Positions 53,317-62,130 of a DNA stretch of 64,000 bases are shown piece after piece. A program made the position numbers and the translations under genes. Every line of letters starts with the position of its first letter. Position 1 is the first letter of the stretch. The notes under the pieces were generated by a model. The model searched no databases. It was not told where the DNA came from and saw nothing but the letters and a program-made list of their open reading frames with translations. Source of the DNA: G963677325 sp963677325. GTDB taxonomy: Bacteria; Bacteroidota; Bacteroidia; Bacteroidales; Prolixibacteraceae. The DNA lies in contig CAXXGM010000003.1 of assembly GCA_963677325.2 (NCBI GenBank), positions 558,001-622,000 of the forward strand. The letters run 5' to 3'.

Positions 53317-55026
53317 ATGAAAATGAAAAATTTCACCTATATAATCATCTATCTCTTCATCTTTATTGGAACAATTTCCTGTAAACAGGATGCTATTTTG
53401 GAAGAGAAAGCAAAAGATTTCTTAAGTCCGGATAATTCATTCCTCGACAAATCTGGATTTGAATCGGGCTTAGCCGATATTTACCGGAAAATTCGTCAAT
53501 ATTTTTATGCCAACACAGACAGTTACGAAAATTTTGATATGCTTGGAATTGATGTGGATTTTGCTGCTGAATCATGGTCCCCTGAATTTGTTACCTATTT
53601 TAACTGGAATACGATGAATGCCGACAATGGCTTTGCAGATAAATGGTGGTCGCGTTTGTACGCGTTAATTTACAGGACTAATGTCATCATTGACCGGTCT
53701 AACGAAACGTATGTCACCTGGAAGTCAGACAACGAAAAGAATGCCATTGTTGGGGAAGCCAAGTTCCTCAGAGCCTGGGCTTACCATTTTCTTGGCAATA
53801 TGTGGGGTGGCGTGCCGCTGGTATTGAATGAAACAACGTCGGCTAAATTTGATTATACAAGATCTACACAGGAAGAGGTTTACAAGCAGTGTAAAGAAGA
53901 TCTGGAATTTGCGGTTCAATGGATGCCGACAATAGATAAGCAGAAAGGTGGAAGAGCTCCACAGGCCGCAGCTTATCATTTGTTGAGTGAAGTTGACATT
54001 TGCTTGAAAGATTATGATGGGGCCATTGCGGCTGCAAGTAAAGTGATCAGTGATCCGGATTTTTACCTGATGACCCAACGCTTTGGGACCAATAAGGATT
54101 TTAAATTTCAGGGATATGACTACCAGGGACCAGCAAAACCATGGGGTGACGTTTACTGGGATCTGTTTCAGGAAGGTAATATGAACTGGCTTGAGGGAAA
54201 CCATGAAGCTATATGGAATATGGAAATGGATTTTAACATCCTGGGCGGAGGCAATAATAAAGATGGAGGCTACTTTGTTTTGGAAAGATGGTGGTCGCCA
54301 TGGCCATGGCATTTGGTAGACAAAGACGGAGTGACCAATCTATTAAAAGATACATGTTGTGCAGCAGGGACAAATGTCTTAATTCCTACGGAATATGCTA
54401 TGAATCAAATATGGAAATATAAAAATGACTGGGACAACGATATCCGTAATTCCGAATATAATATTCAAAGGGTGTACTATTGGGTAAACCCTGCCAGTAA
54501 ATATTATGGACAAATTATTACAAAAGATAATTTGGGTGTTCCGGAAGTTTATTACAGGTCTATTTCAGCTGCGTATAAAAAAGCGAGCTCGGCTGTTCAT
54601 CATGGAATGTTTAAGTTTGATGGACAAAACTATGATGGTGGCGGAATTTATAAAGACTGGTACATGATGCGTTTACCGGAAACCTATTTCCTACGCGCGG
54701 AAGCCTATTTCCAAAAAGGTGATCTGGCAAGTGCTGCTGCCGACATCAATGTTGTTCGAAATCGTGCCAAGGCAACGCCGGTCACAGCTGGTGATGTCAA
54801 CCTCGATTTAATTTTGGATGAACGGGCCAGGGAACTTTATATGGAGGAATTTCGACTGAGTACTCTTATGCGTGTGGAGAAACTACCGGAATACGTGATG
54901 AAATATAACAATGTTGCTATCCGGGATGGTTGGGTTCTTGATGACCACTTGAATAAGTTACCAATCCCAAATGCCGAAATTGAAGCGAATAACAAGGCCG
55001 TATTAGAACAAAATCCAGGGTACTAA
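53317..55026 (+). CDS. RagB/SusD-family nutrient-binding lipoprotein
   Basis: The 569-residue lipoprotein has a lipobox at about Cys22 (GTISC) followed by KQDAILEEKAKDFLSPDNSF. It has the classical SusD marks: AKFLRAWAYHFLGNMWGGVPL (about 148-168) and, near the end, RLPETYFLRAEAYFQKGDLASAAADINVVRNRA (only partly cited) then DERARELYMEEFR. It covers the SusC pore of the previous gene. The ATG at 53317 is used; one at 53323 is equally good. The stop overlaps a small hairpin. Confidence 0.95.
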   Translation: MKMKNFTYIIIYLFIFIGTISCKQDAILEEKAKDFLSPDNSFLDKSGFESGLADIYRKIRQYFYANTDSYENFDMLGIDVDFAAESWSPEFVTYFNWNTMNADNGFADKWWSRLYALIYRTNVIIDRSNETYVTWKSDNEKNAIVGEAKFLRAWAYHFLGNMWGGVPLVLNETTSAKFDYTRSTQEEVYKQCKEDLEFAVQWMPTIDKQKGGRAPQAAAYHLLSEVDICLKDYDGAIAAASKVISDPDFYLMTQRFGTNKDFKFQGYDYQGPAKPWGDVYWDLFQEGNMNWLEGNHEAIWNMEMDFNILGGGNNKDGGYFVLERWWSPWPWHLVDKDGVTNLLKDTCCAAGTNVLIPTEYAMNQIWKYKNDWDNDIRNSEYNIQRVYYWVNPASKYYGQIITKDNLGVPEVYYRSISAAYKKASSAVHHGMFKFDGQNYDGGGIYKDWYMMRLPETYFLRAEAYFQKGDLASAAADINVVRNRAKATPVTAGDVNLDLILDERARELYMEEFRLSTLMRVEKLPEYVMKYNNVAIRDGWVLDDHLNKLPIPNAEIEANNKAVLEQNPGY

Positions 55027-55174
55027 GCCTCTAACATAGAGGCTGTGTCAAAAGCAGTGGGCAAAGTCATCCTGATCTTATTTGCAGGAGATCAATACCC
55101 TGTATGTCAAATACAAAGATTGGATTCTATGTGACAGATTCATTGTGTATGACAACTTTTGATGCAGCCTCTAT
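55026..55174. repeat. MITE-like inverted-repeat element after SusD
   Basis: TAGAGGCTGTGTCAAAAG (55037-55054) and its near inverse CTTTTGATGCAGCCTCTA (55156-55173) enclose about 100 bases without a frame. A short stem AGCCTCTA-ACA-TAGAGGCT (55026-55044) overlaps the left end and the SusD stop. The end sequence resembles terminal repeats of insertion sequences that start GRGGCTGTxxCAAAA, as I recall them. The rest of the gap to 55461 is AT-rich with nothing recognised. Confidence 0.6.
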
Positions 55175-55461
55175 TATTCTATTAAAATTCAATTTTAATA
55201 CGATTTAAATGTTTGCCTGTCGATTGTTTTCTTCTAAAAACAATCCCAAAATTTTAAATAATAAAAATAGTTATCTCTATCGGGATAGATATCTATTCCT
55301 GTAAAACTAATCTCAATATCTAAATCTTCATGGGAGGGACACACAACCAAAGAACTAATTCGTAAATGCGAGCAATATCGTAGGGAAAACAATTTGCCTT
55401 TTGATCTTTAGAAAAAGAATGCTTATTCAAAATAAAAATGAAATCTACATAAACTAAAGGA

Positions 55462-57399
55462 ATGAAATTATTCTATCATAAACTGTTTGTTTCCATCCTT
55501 TTTTCTTTAATGACATCTTTTGCAGAAGCAGGTATTCTTCCGGTTGTCCGGTCTTCTGCCAAAGGGTTATGGGTTCAAATTCAGGACAGCAATCGTGTTA
55601 TTTTTTCATCGTTAAAAAGCGATGCCTGCCTGATGGTTGTACAACCATTAGGGACTACTGAGGTCAGGTATAAAGAACAAGTTACAAATAATGGGATATT
55701 AAATCTTAGAGGTGGTCGTTCAACCGGGCTGGAGATTTCGGAATCCTATAAGAAAATCACTCCCGGCCTTATCGAACGGACGGTAATCGTCACAGCCAAA
55801 TCAGATCAACGATATTACATCGATTTTGGTTGGAAAACAATGCAACCTGGTAAATTCTACTCATTTACGGGAGAGGAAAAAACATCAATAAAATATGCAC
55901 CTGGTCCTTCTGGTCCTGAATTTGGCGAGAATAAAAGTTTGGAAACATTTACGTTTTTAGGCCTCAGCAACAATGATAAACTATACGGATTGATTGGCGA
56001 CACGCCAGGAATGTGGGAAAACCTGAGCTTTCTGTATTTCGACAAGGAGAACAAGAACCTGTCATTATGCAATGGTGATGGTTCTGTCCGGCGGACGATT
56101 ACGTTTCCTGTTGATCTGGAGGCCCCAAATACATACCGGGCGCATCTGGACGGATGGCAACACATCGAACTGGGGCAAACCCAAACCTGGAAGACATGGA
56201 TATTTACTTCAAATGTTAAATCGTTGTATGATATTCAATTGGCAGCACACCTGGCATTGGCCAACGCCAAAGGGTTTAATCAATCAGGGACCGAGGCCAT
56301 TTTAAGAAATACTTCTTACTTGTTACTACGCCGGAATTTATTACGTTCCGAGAGTGATTATATTTTTATTTCCGGCGTTGGTTACGGATGGAAACAATGG
56401 GTTTCAGATGCATTTTATATGAGCCGTGGTCTGGATGATTTAACATTTGACAGGGAAGCTCTTGCATCAATCTTTTTTGACAGGGTGAGTTATGAAGATA
56501 ATGCCCAGTATTATCTGATTTGGTCTGCACTTTGTAAACGTGCCGGAGGAAATCCAAATATGAAAATGGCAGGGCGTGCTTACAATTTTATCCGCGAACA
56601 TGAAAAGGCTGGATTGTACATTCCTCCATGTGTACTTCCGGGATGGAAAATTAACAAAACATATCATGATCAGTTGCCCTATGAAGATGACGATTCTCCT
56701 TCTTCTAATCAGGGGTTTCATTGTGGAGCGCTAATGGCAGCCAAAGAACTGGGCTTCCCGGTTACCGCCGAAGATATCAACAAAGCGATTGCCGGTTACC
56801 GCCGGATGTTTAACAAAGATGGAGGATATATGGCCACCAGTCTGAAGCAGCAGGAACATGTCGGACAGGATGCATTGTATGGCGAAGTCCTGACTTATGC
56901 AGTTTTTGGGAAAAAATTATTGCCGGATGAGATGGTAAAAAAGCACCTTGAAACGACCATGCGCATCCAGTCTCCTTACGGTATGCGTATTATTTCAAAA
57001 GCAAACGGTGATTTACTCGATGGGCACAGCGGTGTTTATACCAATGGCGGTTCCTGGTTTTTAAATGATGCCGCTAATTATCTGGACGGTCTGATTCATG
57101 GCATGGATACAAAATGGATTGATGATCAACTTGTATGGCGGCTGGAAAAAGAACTTGCTTTCATGCCGGCTTTCCATGAATCAATAAGTACGGTTACCGG
57201 GAAACCGCATGGACACCACCTCTATTCATGGAATTCGGGATATTGGTGGCTGAGGCGCGAAGTGCGACAACGCCTTGGTATAACAGGTACTGATCCGGTC
57301 GAAGAGCGCATGGATAAAAAACTTGGGATTGTACATCGAAATGGGTACCTGGAGCTGGATCCGTCAATTGCAACACTCCGCCCAGACGTAAAACTATGA
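55462..57399 (+). CDS. Unrecognised secreted protein, probable (alpha/alpha)6-type glycan-active enzyme
   Basis: I cannot assign this 645-residue protein to a named family. It has a signal peptide (MKLFYHKLFVSILFSLMTSF, cut near AEA). Residues about 24-260 are beta-rich; about 265-610 are helical with aromatic-rich turns (YGWKQWVSDAFYMSRGLDD; FLNDAANYLDGL; SWNSGYWWLRREV), like the six-hairpin barrel of many glycosidases and lyases. Acidic candidates for catalysis cluster in PYEDDDSPSSNQG (D409-D411 region) and in DLLDGHSGVYTNG (D520, H522). Position directly after SusD, before an esterase and a fucosidase, implies action on the imported glycan. It could also be a non-catalytic relative. Confidence 0.7.
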   Translation: MKLFYHKLFVSILFSLMTSFAEAGILPVVRSSAKGLWVQIQDSNRVIFSSLKSDACLMVVQPLGTTEVRYKEQVTNNGILNLRGGRSTGLEISESYKKITPGLIERTVIVTAKSDQRYYIDFGWKTMQPGKFYSFTGEEKTSIKYAPGPSGPEFGENKSLETFTFLGLSNNDKLYGLIGDTPGMWENLSFLYFDKENKNLSLCNGDGSVRRTITFPVDLEAPNTYRAHLDGWQHIELGQTQTWKTWIFTSNVKSLYDIQLAAHLALANAKGFNQSGTEAILRNTSYLLLRRNLLRSESDYIFISGVGYGWKQWVSDAFYMSRGLDDLTFDREALASIFFDRVSYEDNAQYYLIWSALCKRAGGNPNMKMAGRAYNFIREHEKAGLYIPPCVLPGWKINKTYHDQLPYEDDDSPSSNQGFHCGALMAAKELGFPVTAEDINKAIAGYRRMFNKDGGYMATSLKQQEHVGQDALYGEVLTYAVFGKKLLPDEMVKKHLETTMRIQSPYGMRIISKANGDLLDGHSGVYTNGGSWFLNDAANYLDGLIHGMDTKWIDDQLVWRLEKELAFMPAFHESISTVTGKPHGHHLYSWNSGYWWLRREVRQRLGITGTDPVEERMDKKLGIVHRNGYLELDPSIATLRPDVKL

Positions 57400-57580
57400 G
57401 TTCTATTTCAACAGAAAGAACTCGAGGTATTGGCCAAATTCATACCTAAACTTGGGAAAGGAGTTTCTCAGATAGGAGGGATCAAAAAAATATAATGTGC
57501 AAAAATTAACAGAATAGAAATCATGATCAGGTGTTGGACACCATTTGGAGATAGATAATTATTGACCTAAAAAATTAAAT

Positions 57581-58846
57581 ATGCTTTCGCGATTGAGAAT
57601 CGAGTCTATTTTATTTGCATTACTATTTTGTAATCAATTTCTTGTGGGACAAGAAGCAAAACCCTTTTGTAAATTGCTTGATTACAACACTAATATGTTA
57701 ATATGTTATGGACAAAGTCTTTCTGTTGGTTGGGGAGCAACCGATACAAATAGCAACTTCCGTAACATTATTTCGTTCAAAGGTGGTTGTAATGAATGGG
57801 CTTCAAATGTCAATATTGATGATTCTGCAAGTATAGCTAACTATTATGGTGATAGCCTTGTACCTTTAAGCTCAATTGCCAATAAGAACTGGCCTCCGGT
57901 AGTGGCCATTGCTATTGCATGGATGGATCTTCTTGAAAAAGAAAATGGAATAGATCTGTGTAAATTTGATAATCAATTTTTACTATCAACCCCAGGTTAT
58001 TCAGGTGTTTCAATTGAAATGTTATCAAAAGATACTGAATATTACAAGCGTCTTCTTCTGGGTGTGAAAAAAGCGCAGGAATTTTCGAAAAAGTCAAATA
58101 AAACCTTTGGAGTTCCTTGTCTTTTTTGGGTTCAAGGAGAGGCAAACGAAAAAGATACAGAGGAACAATATTATGAGAAATTAAAAAGAATATTCATAGA
58201 TTTAAATACTGATATCAAATCAATTACCAAACAGAAAAAAGATGTTAATTTTATTACCTATCAAATGGCTCCTGTAGAAGGGTGCGGACCAAGTTTTGCT
58301 CAATTAAAATTGGCAAAAGAGAAGAAAAATGTTTATATGGGAGGCACTATGTACCAATATGATTACAATGACATTTGGCATCCTAAAGATAGAGCGGTGG
58401 TTGGAATTCAGTTAGGTATAACTGCCAAGAGAATATTTGATCACTCTCCCCTGAAACTTTTCTCCCCGGTAAATTATAAGATAAAGAAAGAGAATTCCCA
58501 ATGGAAGCTATACGTTAAATATGAAATTCCTGTTCCCCCAATGAGATTTGATACATCCGGAGATAAATATCATAATCTTAACGGGAAACAATTAAATTAT
58601 GGATTTATTCTTAAAAATGCTTTAGGAGAGAATATTATCAATCGAGAACCATATATAATAAACGATAATACCCTTGTGATTGAATGTTCTGAAAATCCGA
58701 GAAATTCCAAACTAAGCTATGCATTGAACGGACATTACGGAGGTGGAAACCTCTGTGATTCTCAAAATATTACTATTAAGATCAAAAACATGGATTACGT
58801 GATCGATAATTTTTGCCCTGCATTCAAAGATTATATCATTAAGTAA
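57581..58846 (+). CDS. SGNH-type carbohydrate esterase (sialate O-acetylesterase-like)
   Basis: The 421-residue secreted protein has a signal peptide (to about residue 24, LVGQ). The catalytic domain has the nucleophile in YGQSLSVG (S46), the WVQGEAN block (183-189) that in this family holds the oxyanion/Glu site, and the D264-I-W-H267 pair. This fits the SASA/CE6-like esterases that remove acetyl groups from sugars. The C-terminal 120 residues form an extra beta domain with no clear relative. Signs of AT-rich codon use relative to its neighbours (many AAT, ATA and AAA codons) suggest a separate origin. It lies 181 bases after the unrecognised enzyme. Confidence 0.75.
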   Translation: MLSRLRIESILFALLFCNQFLVGQEAKPFCKLLDYNTNMLICYGQSLSVGWGATDTNSNFRNIISFKGGCNEWASNVNIDDSASIANYYGDSLVPLSSIANKNWPPVVAIAIAWMDLLEKENGIDLCKFDNQFLLSTPGYSGVSIEMLSKDTEYYKRLLLGVKKAQEFSKKSNKTFGVPCLFWVQGEANEKDTEEQYYEKLKRIFIDLNTDIKSITKQKKDVNFITYQMAPVEGCGPSFAQLKLAKEKKNVYMGGTMYQYDYNDIWHPKDRAVVGIQLGITAKRIFDHSPLKLFSPVNYKIKKENSQWKLYVKYEIPVPPMRFDTSGDKYHNLNGKQLNYGFILKNALGENIINREPYIINDNTLVIECSENPRNSKLSYALNGHYGGGNLCDSQNITIKIKNMDYVIDNFCPAFKDYIIK

Positions 58847-58950
58847 TCCGGAAGTTTAGGTGCCAATGGGCTTTTTAAGACATGGTACAGATGTTGGAAA
58901 ACAATAGGTTACTCTAAGTGTTTTTTGGTAAATAATTAAAAGATTCATAG

Positions 58951-60333
58951 ATGACAGAGATGAAAAAACTGCTTGTAACGTTCTCCATCGTTTTTTGGTG
59001 TGCGCTTAATTTTCTAAATGGACAGGAAGCTCCTTCGAAGGAATATAAGTCCAACTATGAACAGGTGATGGCGCGTACCGAGTGGTGGCGCCAGTCGCGG
59101 TTTGGCATGTTTATCCATTTCGGGGCGTATGCAGTTCCGGCGCGGGGAGAATGGGTGAAATCGAATGAGCGGTTAACAACGGAACAATATCAGAAATACA
59201 TTGACACCTTTAACCCTGTTGACTTTGATGCTAAAGTGTGGGCTAAAACGGCGAAAAAAGCTGGCATGAAATATGCCGTGCTTACCGCTAAACATCACGA
59301 TGGTTTTTGCATGTTTGACAGTAAATTAACTGACTATAAGCTAAGTAACCAATTTGGAGGTCGTGATTTGGTTCGTGAATTTCTTGACGCTTTTCGTGCT
59401 GAAGGGATTAAAGTTGGCCTTTATTATTCGATTATCGACTGGCATCATCCAGATTATCCAAACGTGGGAAATCATCCGCAACGTGATGATAAGGAGTATG
59501 CGAAACGGACCTTCAACTGGGATAACTACCTCAAATATATGCACGGACAGGTTGAAGAACTCGTAAGGAATTACGGGAAACTTGACATCATGTGGTTTGA
59601 TTATTCGTTTGATGAATACAGTGGTGAGAAATGGAAAGCCAAAGAACTCGTCGAAATGGTTCGCAAATACCAACCTGAAATCATTATAGATAACAGGCTT
59701 GCTACACACGAAGGGTCTTCCTCCAAACTTCGGGAGATAAACACTTTGGGCGATTTTGAAACTCCGGAGCAAGGCATTCCCGATGCAGCACTTGTGGACA
59801 AATACGACAATCCAATTCCGTGGGAGACATGTCTTACCCTTAATGGTGGATGGGGTTACAACGAATTTGACCACAACTGGAAATCACCTGAACTGATTGT
59901 TCATAGTTTGGTCAACTGCGTAAGCAAAAACGGCAATCTATTGTTAAATGTAGGGCCTGATGCGCGCGGAAATATACCAGTGGAATGTATTGAAATCCTT
60001 ACCGAAGTTGGGAATTGGCTTGAGAAAAATGGGGAAAGTATTTATGGCTGTGGTTCGTCTGACCTGGTTAAACCTGACTGGGGGCGATACACACAAAAGG
60101 GCAATATGATTTATGCACATTGGTTGTATCCAAATCTTGGTCAGTTGAATGCAAAGGGTGTTAACGGTGAGAATGTAAAAAATGTAACGCTGCTTAAGTC
60201 GGGAGCTGAATTACCGCATCAGAAAACATGGTGGGGAAATTCTGAAACGGGAAATTATTTCATAACCGGGAGTAGCACAAATGATAAACCCGTTAATTAT
60301 GATGCTGTTATAAAAATAGAACTCAAGAAATAA
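58951..60333 (+). CDS. GH29 alpha-L-fucosidase
   Basis: The 460-residue protein has a signal peptide (MTEMKKLLVTFSIVFWCALN, cut near NGQ). The GH29 TIM barrel has WRQSRFGMFIHFGAYAVPAR (HFG at 56-58), LTAKHHDGFCMF (114-119 core) and the nucleophile Asp217 in LDIMWFDYSFDEY. LLLNVGPDARGNIP closes the barrel. The acid/base residue is variable in this family and is not assigned. It releases terminal alpha-L-fucose, giving the best clue to the substrate of this locus. The C-terminal beta-sandwich (about 365-460) is typical. Confidence 0.94.
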   Translation: MTEMKKLLVTFSIVFWCALNFLNGQEAPSKEYKSNYEQVMARTEWWRQSRFGMFIHFGAYAVPARGEWVKSNERLTTEQYQKYIDTFNPVDFDAKVWAKTAKKAGMKYAVLTAKHHDGFCMFDSKLTDYKLSNQFGGRDLVREFLDAFRAEGIKVGLYYSIIDWHHPDYPNVGNHPQRDDKEYAKRTFNWDNYLKYMHGQVEELVRNYGKLDIMWFDYSFDEYSGEKWKAKELVEMVRKYQPEIIIDNRLATHEGSSSKLREINTLGDFETPEQGIPDAALVDKYDNPIPWETCLTLNGGWGYNEFDHNWKSPELIVHSLVNCVSKNGNLLLNVGPDARGNIPVECIEILTEVGNWLEKNGESIYGCGSSDLVKPDWGRYTQKGNMIYAHWLYPNLGQLNAKGVNGENVKNVTLLKSGAELPHQKTWWGNSETGNYFITGSSTNDKPVNYDAVIKIELKK

Positions 60334-60412
60334 AAAGCAGCGAGGCCCTATTCTTCGGGACATTGCAGCTTTTGATAATCGAATTACCCAACACAAACTC
60401 TAACTGGGAATT

Positions 60413-60654
60413 TTATTTTGTTTTGTTGAGGTTGCGATAAAACAAAGTTTGGATGGCTATTTTCATTCCCGGATTATGAATTTTGTTAGAAAAATGATTC
60501 GACTTGAATTCGGCATTATCATATATTCTCACCCGTTTATTATTGATCCATAAGTGAATATGGTTTCCACTCGCTTTAATTCTATATTCAAACCATTCAC
60601 CAAATTCAGTTGCGTTTCCGGTAGAAGTCCCTGATTTCCATAACCAGCGTAACT
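60413..60654 (-). pseudogene. Remnant of a concanavalin-like (DUF1080/LamG-type) domain
   Basis: On the minus strand an open frame of about 79 codons without a start reads ... GEWFEYRIKASGNHIHLW, INNKRVRIYDNAEF ... and ends at a TAA (60415-60413). This is the typical late part of a sugar-binding or 3-keto-glycoside hydrolase jelly-roll domain. A TAG stop lies just upstream, so the 5' part is gone. It faces the neighbouring genes, which suggests an old rearrangement. Confidence 0.6.
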
Positions 60655-60679
60655 AAGGTTACACCATCTGAAGTGATGA

Positions 60680-60871
60680 CTACCTATCCGGGAAACAGAT
60701 CCTAATCATTGTAGTGATTTGAATGGCGTCATGCCAGGACTTATTCCTGAACAAAAAGATACTTACCGGTTGTATTATTATGGTTCGAATATGGCTCACA
60801 GTCAATATCTTAATAAGAATAAAATTTTTAAATATTACCGTATTAAAGTAAAGATAAAAGAATTAGTGTAG
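60680..60871 (+). pseudogene. Remnant resembling a five-bladed propeller glycosidase
   Basis: An open frame of 63 codons with no proper start reads ... NGVMPGLIPEQKDTYRLYYY, GSNMAHSQ ... and stops at TAG (60869-60871). The words resemble blades of GH43/GH32-like propeller proteins that contain xYRLYYxGSN, but the match is loose. Together with the antisense remnant it fills most of the 671-base gap 60334-61004. Confidence 0.4.
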
Positions 60872-60880
60872 CCTAAAACA

Positions 60881-60912
60881 TTTGTTGCGTCATCCCCGAT
60901 ATGTTACCTTTG
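60881..60912 (+). promoter_or_regulatory. Promoter of the propeller / phosphoesterase pair
   Basis: TTTG (60881-60884), 20 bases, TACCTTTG (60905-60912) fit both promoter parts. It gives a leader of about 86 bases before the ATG at 61005, so the last two genes of the locus can be transcribed on their own. Confidence 0.65.
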
Positions 60913-61004
60913 AAAAATATTGGAGAATGAATTTATATCCTTGCAGATGATTCTAATCCTTATTTAGCCAAACTAATCAATTTGAGCAACAAAGAAATTA
61001 AATC

Positions 61005-62039
61005 ATGAATAAGAAGAAAAAAACCATCCTGTTTGGAATAATTATATTACTGATTCATTCTCAGCTTTTTGCCCGGGTAAAAACAGAACACGCTTCTTTA
61101 ACCGCGACGGATTACCCTATTATTACAACCAACCAGTACAGTAAAAATCTCGAGGTTTACGATTTCTATTCCAAGGACCTGGATAGTCAAAAGGATCTGC
61201 GTTGGTCATGGAAACCAAACACACGGAATGGATATACTTCTGCAGAAATACTCAGATGGGATAACCCTTCAGGAGTTAAGCTAAGAAATAGCAGCCTCTG
61301 GGGAGGACAATGGATTGTTGCAACAGCTTCGGGCGGACTGGCCACCATTGCTGCTTATCCGGACGGAACAAAGAAATGGGCCCTGAATGTGGGAGGAAAT
61401 CCTCATGATGCCGAATTGCTTCCAAACGGGAATATTGCCATAGCTGCATCTGCAGGAAATTATATACGGATTTACGCCTCCTCGCAGGGGGAATCCAACA
61501 GTACTTATGCTGAATTCACTTTCTATGATGCACATGGAGTTTTATGGGACCCAGCAATTCAAAGGATTTGGGTATTGGGACATCTGGAAAAACAAGGGCT
61601 ATGTGTACTGACTGCGCTTAAGATTGAAGGAAGCGAGGCTCATCCGACACTTTCTGAAGATCAGAAATATCGATACCCCGTTCCAACGAAGGGAGGACAT
61701 AGTTTAACCGCCTACTGCGGTGATACAAACAAGCTTTGGATCAGCACCGGAAGTAAAGTTTACATTTTTAACAAAGCAGCAGGATCATTTAACGAAGCCC
61801 CGGGAGCCATTAACAGGTCCGGGGTCAAATCAGTTACAAATCAGCCATCGGGAATGGTGGTGGTGACCTGCCCGGATGCCATCAAAAAACCAGTTCCGCC
61901 CGAACCCAGCACTCTTAATGCATGGTCAACCAGTTATGTTGATGTATATACTGCCGAAGGGGCTTTAGAGTTTTCCCAACACAGAAAAAGCGGAGTATCC
62001 TTTTACAAAGGCAAAGTATTTTGTGCTGAATATCAATAA
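61005..62039 (+). CDS. Secreted beta-propeller-like protein (DUF6528-type)
   Basis: The 344-residue protein has a signal peptide (MNKKKKTILFGIIILLIHSQ, cut near LFA). The rest shows recurring blade-like units: WGGQWIVATASGGLATIAAYPDG (cited in part), NPHDAELLPNGNIAIAASAGN, DAHGVLWDPAIQRIWVLG, HSLTAYCGDTNKLWISTGSK. The pattern of PHDAELLPNGN and HGVLWDP fits the DUF6528 beta-propeller family. It probably binds or cleaves a carbohydrate; catalytic residues are not evident. It is 92 bases before the phosphoesterase gene on the same strand. Confidence 0.7.
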   Translation: MNKKKKTILFGIIILLIHSQLFARVKTEHASLTATDYPIITTNQYSKNLEVYDFYSKDLDSQKDLRWSWKPNTRNGYTSAEILRWDNPSGVKLRNSSLWGGQWIVATASGGLATIAAYPDGTKKWALNVGGNPHDAELLPNGNIAIAASAGNYIRIYASSQGESNSTYAEFTFYDAHGVLWDPAIQRIWVLGHLEKQGLCVLTALKIEGSEAHPTLSEDQKYRYPVPTKGGHSLTAYCGDTNKLWISTGSKVYIFNKAAGSFNEAPGAINRSGVKSVTNQPSGMVVVTCPDAIKKPVPPEPSTLNAWSTSYVDVYTAEGALEFSQHRKSGVSFYKGKVFCAEYQ

Positions 62040-62065
62040 TCACTGAACATAGTTTAATCATAGAG

Positions 62066-62092
62066 TCAATTCCGGACTTTGGGTCCGATTGA
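62066..62092 (+). other. Hairpin between the propeller and phosphoesterase genes
   Basis: TCAAT.CCGGAC (62066-62076) pairs with GTCCGATTGA (62083-62092) with a small bulge. It lies in the 91-base gap and could reduce read-through or protect the upstream message. Confidence 0.4.
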
Positions 62093-62130
62093 TTGAATGA
62101 AAAAAAGAGTAACCCAAAAGATAATAAATC

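Noticed and set aside
53725..54312. Long minus-strand frame inside the second SusD gene
   Set aside because: Low-complexity, cysteine- and isoleucine-rich shadow translation; SusD is on the plus strand.
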